Shown here one piece after another: positions 7,057 through 12,969 of a DNA stretch of 12,969 nucleotides. Position numbers and translations under genes: made by a program. Source of the DNA: Sulfurospirillum sp. GTDB lineage: Bacteria > Campylobacterota > Campylobacteria > Campylobacterales > QNZT01. Within the stretch, counting starts at the first letter, position 1; each line of letters opens with the position of its first letter. A model generated the notes under the pieces. The model saw nothing but the letters and a program-made list of their open reading frames with translations, did no database searches and was not told the DNA's origin. The stretch is from positions 1-12,969 of the forward strand of contig QNZU01000012.1 in the NCBI GenBank assembly GCA_003978405.1, given 5' to 3'.

Positions 7057-8579
7057 TGGGTTTTGGAAATTTACCTGAGTTTTTTGATTTAGATCTATAT
7101 CCTGAACTAATTGATGGTGTTGATATAGACTTAGCAGTTAAAAATCATCTCCTTTTTACAAAGATCAAGGATGAGATTTACACTATTGTAGATAAAGAGC
7201 ATTTAAGTGACAGTTTCAACTATCTAAGTAAAATAGATCTTGATTTTCCGATAGCTATACTAGATAAAGATTCTTATGACAGATTGTATCACCGATTTTT
7301 GGAGATCAAAACCGACAATGAACTCTCCTCAACCATCAATGAAGAGAGCGAGGGAGAGCTTCTTGAGGAAGATATTTCACTAGCTGAATTTTTACAAACC
7401 AGCTCTGATATTCTCACAAGTGAAGAGTCGGCTCCCATTATTAAGTTTGTCAATTCACTCTTCTATCAAGCTATCAAAAAAGGTGCAAGTGATATCCATA
7501 TAGAGATGCATGAATTTAGAGGGGTCGTGAGATTTAGGATAGATGGTGTTTTGATTAAGCATGTTGATCTTGATAAAAATATCATCGCTTTGGTTGTCTC
7601 AAGAATAAAAGTTATCTCAAATCTTGATATCTCTGAGAAGAGGGTTCCTCAAGATGGTAGAACTCAAGTAAAAATTGCCGGAAAAGGACTCGATATTAGG
7701 GTTTCTGTTCTTCCTACATACTACGGAGAGAGAGTGGTAATGAGGATTTTGATGGAGTCATCTCATATACCTACACTTGAAAACTTGGGATTTAAAGAGG
7801 ATTTGACAAAACACTTTAAGACTCTTTTGGATCATGCTCACGGTATGATCTTGGTAACTGGTCCAACTGGAAGTGGTAAATCAACTACTCTACACACCTT
7901 TTTGCAACTTGTCGCAACTCCTGATAAAAACATCATTACAGTTGAAGATCCGGTAGAATACAAGGCTGATAATATCAACCAGATTCAAGTAAATACAAAA
8001 ACTGGTCTAACTTTCTCTTCAGGACTTAGATCAATACTAAGACAAGATCCAGATATCGTTATGGTGGGTGAAATTAGAGATAAAGAGACGGCGGAGATCG
8101 CTATTCAAGCTGCTCTTACTGGTCACTTAATGCTCTCAACTTTGCATACAAACAATGCTGCAGCTGCTATTACCAGGCTTGTGGAGATGGGGATTGATGA
8201 CTTTTTGATCACATCATCTTTGCTTGGTGTTTTGGCTCAAAGGCTTGTTAGAAAATTGTGTCCAAAATGTAAAGAAGAGGATAGACTTCCTGAAGATATA
8301 GCTACTGAGTTTAATGCCCCAAAAGGTGCAAAAATTTACAAAGAAAAAGGTTGTAAAGAGTGTAACTTTACGGGATTTTCCGGCAGACATGCGGTGGGTG
8401 AGCTTTTGATTATGGATGATGATGTAAAGATGATGCTAAAAAATAAAATGACCGATTTTGAGATCAGAGAGAAGATGAAGCAAAAGGGTATGAGAACTAT
8501 ATCTGAGAAGCTTCTTGAACTTTTGCTTGATGGTGAGACATCTCTCAAAGAGGTTATTCGTGTGGGGCTTAAAGATTAG
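7056..8579 (+). CDS. gspE: Type II secretion ATPase GspE
   Basis: GspE is the hexameric cytoplasmic ATPase that powers pseudopilus growth, bound to the membrane through GspL. From ATG 7056 the product has 507 residues. After a divergent N-terminal domain (about 1-110) comes the secretion ATPase core. It shows the Asp-box region (KKGASDIHIEMHEFRGVVRFRIDGVL), the arginine region SRIKVISNLDISEKRVPQDGR, Walker A GPTGSGKST (269-277), Walker B VMVGEIRD (335-342) and the His box GHLMLSTLHTNNA. The zinc-binding four-Cys motif CPKC (402-405) ... CKEC (433-436) is that of GspE/PilB-type ATPases. All catalytic motifs are intact. The ATG overlaps the gspD stop by one base and has AGGGG (7044-7048) 7 nt upstream. 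An in-frame TTG one codon earlier is too close to that site. Confidence 0.96.
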   Translation: MGFGNLPEFFDLDLYPELIDGVDIDLAVKNHLLFTKIKDEIYTIVDKEHLSDSFNYLSKIDLDFPIAILDKDSYDRLYHRFLEIKTDNELSSTINEESEGELLEEDISLAEFLQTSSDILTSEESAPIIKFVNSLFYQAIKKGASDIHIEMHEFRGVVRFRIDGVLIKHVDLDKNIIALVVSRIKVISNLDISEKRVPQDGRTQVKIAGKGLDIRVSVLPTYYGERVVMRILMESSHIPTLENLGFKEDLTKHFKTLLDHAHGMILVTGPTGSGKSTTLHTFLQLVATPDKNIITVEDPVEYKADNINQIQVNTKTGLTFSSGLRSILRQDPDIVMVGEIRDKETAEIAIQAALTGHLMLSTLHTNNAAAAITRLVEMGIDDFLITSSLLGVLAQRLVRKLCPKCKEEDRLPEDIATEFNAPKGAKIYKEKGCKECNFTGFSGRHAVGELLIMDDDVKMMLKNKMTDFEIREKMKQKGMRTISEKLLELLLDGETSLKEVIRVGLKD

Positions 8580-9800
8580 ATGATATTTAAGTATGTCGGA
8601 TATGACTCCCACGGAAAAAGAGTCAAAGCTAGAATTGAAGCAAATGATGAAAATGAGGCAAAAAGGAAGCTAAAATCAAAAGGTATCATATATGAGAGTA
8701 TCACAGAAAGTAGTGAGAGTTTTTTAAATAAGATATCTTTCAAAAGAAGCCATAAACTTAGCTCCAAACACCTTGCCCAATTTTCAAAAAATCTTGCGAT
8801 TTATCTAAGATCAGGGATACCTATAGTAAATGTAATCAAACTTGCAAAATCCCAATATGAAGATGATCCGGTAATGGCAGATTTTCTAAATTCTTTAGAG
8901 ACTAGTATGAATGAGGGTAACAGCTTTTATGCCGCACTTGATTCTCAACATATCATATCTCTTCCTTCATTTTATAAGCAGTCAATCAAAGTAGCTGAAG
9001 AGAGTGGGGCTTTGAGTGAAGTTTTGTTTGAGATGGCAAGATTTGTAGAAGAGCAGGATAAAGTAGCAGGTCAGGTAAAACAGGCTCTAATTTATCCTAT
9101 GGTAATCGTGGTCATCTCTATCTTTATGGTTGCTTTTATGTTGACTACTGTGGTACCAAAGATCACTTCTATGTTTGATCAGTTAAAACAGGAGCTTCCT
9201 ACTGTGACGAAGATTGTCATAGGAGCAGGTGATTTTTTGGGGGCTTATTGGCTTCATATACTTATAACTTTGGGTGTGGTTGTCTTTTTGTTTGGATATT
9301 TTATGAAAAAGAGTCCAAAATTTAAATATGGTGTTCACTCATTTATGCTTAGAACTCCTCTATTTGGAAAGATCATTAGAACATTTGAATTGGCGAGATT
9401 TTCGTATATCACTTCTGTTTTGTCAAGATCTGGTGTGACATTTGTCCATGCTGTTAAATTGGCAAGTAATATTTTGGATAATGATGTGATGAGAGAGGAG
9501 TTTGAGAGTGCTAGTCGTGATGTCGTGGAGGGTAAGAAGTTTTCTTCATCATTGGCAAAACATGGAAAACATGTTGACAAATCTTTTATTCAAGCAATTG
9601 CTCTTGGAGAGGAGACAAGTGAGGTAGCACTTGTGATGGAGAATTTGGCTGATCTATATTTTAGTGAGAATCAAAACAAAATAAATGTGCTTCTTTCATT
9701 GATGGAGCCAATGCTTATACTCTTTGTAGGAGCTACGATAGGATTTATTGTCATTGCTATGTTGTTGCCGATATTCTCTATGAATATGGCTTCAATGTAA
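8580..9800 (+). CDS. gspF: Type II secretion inner-membrane platform protein GspF
   Basis: GspF is the polytopic core of the T2SS inner-membrane platform and contacts GspE and the pseudopilins. The 406-residue length and layout are canonical. There is an N-terminal MIFKYVGYDSHGKRVKARIEA segment, then two homologous cytoplasmic T2SSF helical domains (about 65-165, FSKNLAIYLRSGIPIVNVIKL; and about 268-370, ARFSYITSVLSRSGVTFVHAV). Three membrane helices lie at about 171-192, 222-242 and 376-398. The residues EESGALSEVL and ALGEETSEVALVMENLADLY are typical of the two domain repeats. ATG at 8580 directly abuts the gspE stop (TAGATG). It is the last gene of the operon. No intrinsic terminator follows; instead a new promoter begins 4 bp after its stop codon. 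Confidence 0.96.
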   Translation: MIFKYVGYDSHGKRVKARIEANDENEAKRKLKSKGIIYESITESSESFLNKISFKRSHKLSSKHLAQFSKNLAIYLRSGIPIVNVIKLAKSQYEDDPVMADFLNSLETSMNEGNSFYAALDSQHIISLPSFYKQSIKVAEESGALSEVLFEMARFVEEQDKVAGQVKQALIYPMVIVVISIFMVAFMLTTVVPKITSMFDQLKQELPTVTKIVIGAGDFLGAYWLHILITLGVVVFLFGYFMKKSPKFKYGVHSFMLRTPLFGKIIRTFELARFSYITSVLSRSGVTFVHAVKLASNILDNDVMREEFESASRDVVEGKKFSSSLAKHGKHVDKSFIQAIALGEETSEVALVMENLADLYFSENQNKINVLLSLMEPMLILFVGATIGFIVIAMLLPIFSMNMASM

Positions 9801-9803
9801 CTT

Positions 9804-9812
9804 TGATATAAT
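9804..9812 (+). promoter_or_regulatory. Extended -10 promoter for the structured RNA/rpe operon
   Basis: TGATATAAT is a perfect extended -10 element (TG, one base, TATAAT), placed 4 bp after the gspF stop. There is no clear -35, which is usual for Campylobacterota sigma-70 promoters. A start 5-8 nt downstream falls at 9817-9820, exactly where the left arm of the long inverted repeat begins. The promoter would therefore make an RNA whose 5' end is the first strand of the terminal helix. Confidence 0.65.
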
Positions 9813-9816
9813 CGTA

Positions 9817-9930
9817 AGAGACTTTTTTATTTAGTTTTCTTACACAAGAGTTGCTCACGGTGGGTACCCCAAAGCTAAAGTTTTGACCCATCGGATCAAA
9901 TTGTGACGCAACCTAAATAAAAAAGTCTCT
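9817..9930 (+). ncRNA. Candidate structured RNA or 5' leader element upstream of rpe, family not recognised
   Basis: The first and last 18 nt (AGAGACTTTTTTATTTAG at 9817-9834; CTAAATAAAAAAGTCTCT at 9913-9930) are perfectly complementary. Between them a compact fold can be drawn. A small hairpin pairs TCTT 9838-9841 with AAGA 9846-9849. A long arm pairs GTTGC-TCAC (9850-9858) with GTGA-C-GCAAC (9903-9912, one bulged C), then GGTGGGT (9859-9865) with ACCCATC (9886-9892), and is capped by CAAAGC-TAAA-GTTTTG (9870-9885). This makes a three-way junction in which the long arm abuts the terminal helix. No T-run follows the helix, and the rpe ribosome site begins 12 nt later. It could be a cis leader (riboswitch-like) or a free small RNA. 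It lacks the SRP GGAAGGAAGCAG loop and is too short for 6S RNA. Confidence 0.55.
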
Positions 9931-9954
9931 ATTAAAAGTGCAAGGATAAATATT

Positions 9955-10596
9955 GTGTTAGTAGCCCCAAGTATTCTCTCAGCCGATTTTGGAAGATTGG
10001 CTGAAGAGGTAGATGCGATATGTAAAGCCGGATGTGATCTGGTTCATGTAGATGTGATGGATGGACACTTTGTACCAAATCTCACAATTGGCCCAGTTGT
10101 AGTTGAAGCAGTAGCAAAAGCTTCAAGCAAACCTCTTGATATTCACTTGATGGTTGAGAATAATTCATTTTTTGTTGATCTGTTTGCTCCACTCAAGCCA
10201 AAATATATCTCTTTTCATATAGAGGAGGAGAAGCATGTTCATAGGCTTATCCAAAAGATAAAAGCTTATGGCATATCTCCTGCTGTTGTTTTAAATCCTC
10301 ACAGAGGCTTGGAGGATTTAGAGTATATTATCGATGATTTGGATATGGTTTTACTAATGAGTGTTAATCCAGGTTTTGGAGGACAGAAATTTATCCCAAA
10401 TGTTTTAGAAAAAGCAAAAAGATTAAAAGATTTGATAGAAAAAAGTGGTACCAATACACTCATCGAGGTTGATGGGGGAGTGAGTAATCAAAATATCAAT
10501 GATTTAAAAAGTGCCGGTGTTGATGTAGTGGTTGCGGGAAGTTATGTCTATGGCAGTGATAATTATGCAAAAGCAATAAAGAGTCTGAAAGTTTGA
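9955..10596 (+). CDS. rpe: Ribulose-phosphate 3-epimerase
   Basis: Rpe interconverts D-ribulose 5-phosphate and D-xylulose 5-phosphate in the pentose phosphate and Calvin pathways. The 213-residue TIM barrel is complete and canonical. It has APSILSADFGRL at the N-terminus, metal and catalytic residues His31 and Asp33 in HVDVMDGHFVPN, His64 in DIHLMVE, the phosphate-gripping SVNPGFGGQKF loop (136-146), Asp173 in EVDGGV, and a final GS phosphate motif at 195-196. The start is GTG at 9955 with AAGGA (9942-9946) at 8 nt spacing. It is the first gene of an rpe-trpF-dnaQ cluster and follows the structured leader, so that element is the obvious candidate controller of its expression. Confidence 0.97.
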   Translation: MLVAPSILSADFGRLAEEVDAICKAGCDLVHVDVMDGHFVPNLTIGPVVVEAVAKASSKPLDIHLMVENNSFFVDLFAPLKPKYISFHIEEEKHVHRLIQKIKAYGISPAVVLNPHRGLEDLEYIIDDLDMVLLMSVNPGFGGQKFIPNVLEKAKRLKDLIEKSGTNTLIEVDGGVSNQNINDLKSAGVDVVVAGSYVYGSDNYAKAIKSLKV

Positions 10597-11192
10597 TGAG
10601 AGTAAAAATCTGTGGCATCACCAACCTTGAGGATGCGTTAGTGTGTGTGCAAAACGGTGTAGATGCTTTGGGCTTTGTCTTTTATGAGAAATCGCCCCGT
10701 TATATCTCTCCTCTTAGTGCAAGAAAAATTATTGAGCAACTTCCTCCTTTTGTTGAGAGGGTAGGGTTGTTTGTCAATACAGACGAAAAAGAGCTTGATG
10801 AGATAGCTCAAATTTCACAAATTTCACTAGCCCAAATTCACTTTGAAGCAGATAGTGATTTTTATAAGCAGTTAAAAACTCCATATATAAAAGTAGTTCG
10901 TGCAAAAACAAGAGATGATCTTTTAAAACATAAAGATGAGTATCGCTTTGTTGATGCATTTGTCCAAAGCTATGGAGGAGAGGGGAAGAGGCTTCCTTTG
11001 GAGTGGTTTGAGGGGATTGACTGCTCTAAGATTATCATTGCAGGTGGCATAGATGAAAAAAATGTCCAAGAGTTACATAAATTTGGCTTTTATGGGGTTG
11101 ATCTAAGCAGTGGTGTAGAGAAATCTAAAGGCAAAAAAGATAAAATGAAGATAGAAAATTTTATGAAGGCTGTAAATCTTGATACGATTTGA
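10596..11192 (+). CDS. trpF: Phosphoribosylanthranilate isomerase
   Basis: TrpF converts N-(5'-phosphoribosyl)anthranilate to the carboxyphenylamino-deoxyribulose phosphate in tryptophan synthesis. The 198-residue TIM barrel begins MRVKICGITNLEDA with the catalytic Cys at residue 6. It continues through GADALGFVF-like GVDALGFVFYEKSPRY, has the general-acid Asp120 in FVDAFVQSYGGEGKR, and ends with the phosphate loops IIIAGGI (146-152) and GVDLSSGVE (167-175). ATG at 10596 overlaps the rpe stop by one base (TGATG). An in-frame TTG one codon earlier would add a Met that the family does not have. The usual Gly in the QLHG motif is Phe here (AQIHFEAD). It lies apart from any other trp gene in this window, between rpe and a dnaQ-like gene. 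Confidence 0.95.
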   Translation: MRVKICGITNLEDALVCVQNGVDALGFVFYEKSPRYISPLSARKIIEQLPPFVERVGLFVNTDEKELDEIAQISQISLAQIHFEADSDFYKQLKTPYIKVVRAKTRDDLLKHKDEYRFVDAFVQSYGGEGKRLPLEWFEGIDCSKIIIAGGIDEKNVQELHKFGFYGVDLSSGVEKSKGKKDKMKIENFMKAVNLDTI

Positions 11193-11958
11193 CTCATTAA
11201 TAAATAAGCTTGAAAACGGTCCTTTACCAAAAGAGGAGTATAGAGGTTGTCTCAACAGACTAAAATCCCATTTTGATTGTGAAGTTGATACTGACAAATT
11301 AAAAGAGTATGGTCTTTCCATCGTTGAAGATGAGAAAGAGGTATGTCTAAAAACTTACAAAAACAGCTACAAAGATGAAGTCTATTGTGTAGTTGATATC
11401 GAAACCAACGGAAACTCCCCTGTTAAAAATCAGATCATCGAAATTGGTGCTGTAAAAGTCCAAAATGGCAAGGTTTTAGATAGATTCGAGTCTTATGTAT
11501 ATGCTGATTATATACCAAGCACCATCACAAAACTGACAAACATAGAGGTGGCTGATCTGGCAAATGCTCCATCTTTGAAAGATACATTAAAAAGATTCAA
11601 AGAGTTTTTAGGTGATTGTGTCTTTGTTGCTCATAATGTTGGATTTGATTATAATTTCATCTCAAAGTCATTAGAGACTATCGGAGAGGATAAATTGCTA
11701 AATAGAAAACTTTGCACTGTAAACCTCTCTAAAAAGACTATCACTGCTCAACGACATGGTCTTGGTTATTTAAGAGAGCATCTAAGTATCGATACAGGAG
11801 ATCACCATAGAGCCTATTCTGATGCTTTGAGTGCGGCAAAAGTGCTTGAAGAGTGCTTTAAGAATGTTCCTGATGACATAAGAAGTACCGAAGATTTGAT
11901 AAAATTTTCTCAGGGACAAAAAGGCAAATCAAAAATAAAAGCTAAAGAGTTAAGCTAG
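11179..11958 (+). CDS. dnaQ: DnaQ-like 3'-5' exonuclease (DNA polymerase III epsilon-type)
   Basis: This is a DEDDh-family 3'-5' exonuclease, probably the proofreading epsilon subunit or a close paralogue. Exo I is VVDIETNG with Asp73 and Glu75. Exo II is AHNVGFDYNF with Asp157. Exo III is HHRAYSDA with His210 and Asp215. All metal ligands and the general-base His are present. The exonuclease domain covers about 68-230. Before it lies a charged domain of about 67 residues (LPKEEYRGCLNRLKSHFDCEVD) that E. coli DnaQ does not have. After it is a short Lys-rich tail. The start is TTG at 11179 with GAAGG (11165-11169) 9 nt upstream, inside trpF (14-nt overlap). The last 9 nt overlap the 3' end of the convergent downstream gene. 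From memory, rpe and dnaQ are also adjacent in Campylobacter jejuni. Confidence 0.87.
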   Translation: MIRFDSLINKLENGPLPKEEYRGCLNRLKSHFDCEVDTDKLKEYGLSIVEDEKEVCLKTYKNSYKDEVYCVVDIETNGNSPVKNQIIEIGAVKVQNGKVLDRFESYVYADYIPSTITKLTNIEVADLANAPSLKDTLKRFKEFLGDCVFVAHNVGFDYNFISKSLETIGEDKLLNRKLCTVNLSKKTITAQRHGLGYLREHLSIDTGDHHRAYSDALSAAKVLEECFKNVPDDIRSTEDLIKFSQGQKGKSKIKAKELS

Positions 11959-12777
11959 TTTGCTTTCATACAAAAAATAGACAGCTATTGCCAAAATAGT
12001 TGCAAGAGCTGTCCTTTTTATCACTACTCCTATATTGTTTCCTACTTGACAACTGCTACATTGCCTATATTTTTTTGACTCATAAAAAGCATATATGAAA
12101 AATCCTATCATCAGCAGTATAACTGAAGGGAATATAAATTTATCAACACTGTATATGGTTTTTAAACTATCTTTTGCCAAAAAAAATGGAGCCAATAAAG
12201 ATAAGCCCATCAAAAAGAGTAATTTATCGGCAAAACTTACAAAATAATCCTTCTTTGAAAAAGTAGGGCAGACCTCACCAGCCTCAGGCATTAGTCCCTT
12301 GCCTTCCAAAGCATTTAAAAACTGTTCTTTTTGTTTTTTATCAACTCTATCTAGCATTGTTCCACCAAGTGAAAAGTCCATCATCTGTTGAAAAAGTGCT
12401 GCAAATTTTTTATCTCCATCAATATCAAGATATTTAGTTTCTCCATTTCTATCTTCATAGACTATCTTCATCTTCGCATACCTTGGCACGACCACAGATA
12501 GATCGCCAGGATAGTATGAACTTGACTCGGGAGCTTCAAATTTGTCTTTTTTGAGTAAAATTCTTGGATTTGCAAACTCTAGATATTCATCATCTTTTTT
12601 TACGACAAACATATTAAATGGATGAGCAACTTGCATGGCACTTAGAGCTTCTAGATTGCGGGCTTTCATAGTATCTATGATGTCATCAAAGAGCTTACCT
12701 ACACTCTCATCAAATCCTCTTACATCACCTGTCGCCATGATTCTATCATCAGGATAGACTACCATCTCTTTTACCAT
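11950..12777 (-). CDS. Membrane protein with a degenerate, probably inactive peptide-deformylase-like domain
   Basis: Residues 1-160 follow a peptide deformylase from end to end: MVKEMVVYPDDRIM start, FDDIIDTMKARN, LEFANPRIL and YAKMKIVYEDRNGE all have clear counterparts. The active site is gone. Motif I (GxGLAAxQ) reads LEALSAMQ (42-49), keeping only the Gln and one Ala. Motif II (EGCLS) reads PGDLS (90-94), with the metal Cys replaced by Asp92. Motif III (HExDH) reads QMMDF (131-135), losing both His and the Glu. A second part adds three hydrophobic helices (about 185-201, 213-232, 254-271) with a CSSC pair (240-243) before the last helix. Deformylases are normally soluble and about 170-190 aa. 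ATG at 12777 has AGGGG about 7 nt upstream. The frame is intact, so this looks like a repurposed pseudoenzyme rather than decay. Its role is unknown. Confidence 0.72.
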   Translation of the reverse strand: MVKEMVVYPDDRIMATGDVRGFDESVGKLFDDIIDTMKARNLEALSAMQVAHPFNMFVVKKDDEYLEFANPRILLKKDKFEAPESSSYYPGDLSVVVPRYAKMKIVYEDRNGETKYLDIDGDKKFAALFQQMMDFSLGGTMLDRVDKKQKEQFLNALEGKGLMPEAGEVCPTFSKKDYFVSFADKLLFLMGLSLLAPFFLAKDSLKTIYSVDKFIFPSVILLMIGFFIYAFYESKKYRQCSSCQVGNNIGVVIKRTALATILAIAVYFLYESKLA

Positions 12778-12841
12778 ATTTACCCCTATAAATAACTAAG
12801 ACAACACTTGAAAAATGCTTTATTAGGTATTTTTTGAAGTT

Positions 12842-12870
12842 AAAAAGAGGAAGAAAATCTTCCTCTTTTT
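12842..12870. terminator. Bidirectional intrinsic terminator
   Basis: A perfect 13-bp stem, AAAAAGAGGAAGA / TCTTCCTCTTTTT, closes an AAA loop and carries an A-run on one side and a T-run on the other, so it can stop transcription in both directions. On the minus strand it lies 6 nt beyond the stop codon of the reading frame at the right edge, which supports that frame as a real gene end. It insulates the pseudo-deformylase gene from read-through. Confidence 0.8.
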
Positions 12871-12876
12871 GTATTG

Positions 12877-12969
12877 TTAGTGGTGACTCTTTCTAACAAC
12901 AAGTAACATTTTTACATTTATGATAAGAAATCTGATAAATTGCCAGATTACACAAGTTCTCATAAACTT
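12877..12969 (-). CDS. 3' end of an unrecognised minus-strand gene, or a very small membrane peptide
   Basis: Reading leftward from the window edge, a frame stays open for 30 codons and ends in TAA at 12877-12879, just before the terminator. The visible residues, from MRTCVIWQFIRFLI on to LLVVRKSHH, form a hydrophobic, Trp/Phe-containing segment with a basic/His tail, as at the end of an inner-membrane protein. An ATG near the edge (12961-12963) would allow a 28-residue peptide, but any ribosome site would lie outside the window. I do not recognise the family. The support is the well-placed terminator and the membrane-like composition. Confidence 0.45.
   Translation of the reverse strand, partial: KFMRTCVIWQFIRFLIINVKMLLVVRKSHH

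Noticed and set aside
7053..7058. TTG at 7053 as the gspE start
   Set aside because: It sits only 4 nt from the AGGGG site, whereas ATG at 7056 has 7 nt spacing and the usual TGATG coupling to the gspD stop.
9817..9930. Reading the 18-bp inverted repeat as the terminal repeats of a MITE or small insertion element
   Set aside because: The flanks (CGTA and ATTA) show no target-site duplication, the interior folds as a nested RNA arm, and the promoter is positioned exactly at the left end. A second copy was not seen in the window. A genome-wide search for further copies would settle it.
9817..9930. Reading the terminal stem as an intrinsic terminator for gspF
   Set aside because: The right arm is not followed by a T-run and the arms are 78 nt apart with other structure between them, unlike an intrinsic terminator.
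9801..9954. tRNA, SRP RNA or CRISPR repeat in the largest intergenic stretch
   Set aside because: No TTCGA arm or cloverleaf, no GGAAGGAAGCAG loop, and no periodic repeats are present.

Overview
The window looks like chromosomal DNA from a free-living Campylobacterota (Epsilonproteobacteria), probably a Sulfurimonas/Sulfurovum-like lineage. The reasons are the AT-rich coding with AAA/AGA-heavy codon use, the 'MKKAFSLIE' pseudopilin leader typical of the group, an extended -10 promoter without a clear -35, and a linked rpe-dnaQ pair that I recall from Campylobacter jejuni. The taxon is an inference from protein style, not from a database match.

Layout: (i) 1-834, the C-terminal part of an OmpP1/FadL-type outer-membrane barrel. 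(ii) 857-1279, the major pseudopilin gene gspG on the minus strand, convergent with the barrel gene (shared hairpin at 841-864) and divergent from the next operon. (iii) 1370-9800, a tightly packed plus-strand type II secretion (T2SS) operon in the order gspK-like, gspL-like, gspM-like, gspN-like, gspC, gspD, gspE, gspF, with most genes overlapping by 1-17 nt. (iv) 9801-9954, a short intergenic stretch with a perfect extended -10 promoter and a strongly folded RNA element whose 18-nt ends are perfectly complementary. (v) 9955-11958, an overlapping rpe-trpF-dnaQ-like operon. (vi) 11950-12777, a minus-strand gene for a peptide-deformylase-like domain that has lost all three metal ligands and is fused to a membrane domain. 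(vii) 12842-12870, a strong bidirectional terminator, then the 3' end of another minus-strand reading frame at the right edge.

Working together: GspC, D, E, F, G, K, L, M and N would form a T2SS. GspE is the ATPase, GspF/L/M/C the inner-membrane platform, GspG/K the pseudopilus and GspD the outer-membrane secretin. Minor pseudopilins H, I and J and the prepilin peptidase are not here. As given, gspD is broken by a frameshift near 5100, inside its N0 domain and next to a 9-bp direct repeat. The assembly is therefore either non-functional, rescued by recoding, or carries a sequence error.

The three points most worth following are the structured RNA in front of rpe, the membrane-fused pseudo-deformylase, and the gspD lesion. 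The rest is recognisable housekeeping or secretion machinery.
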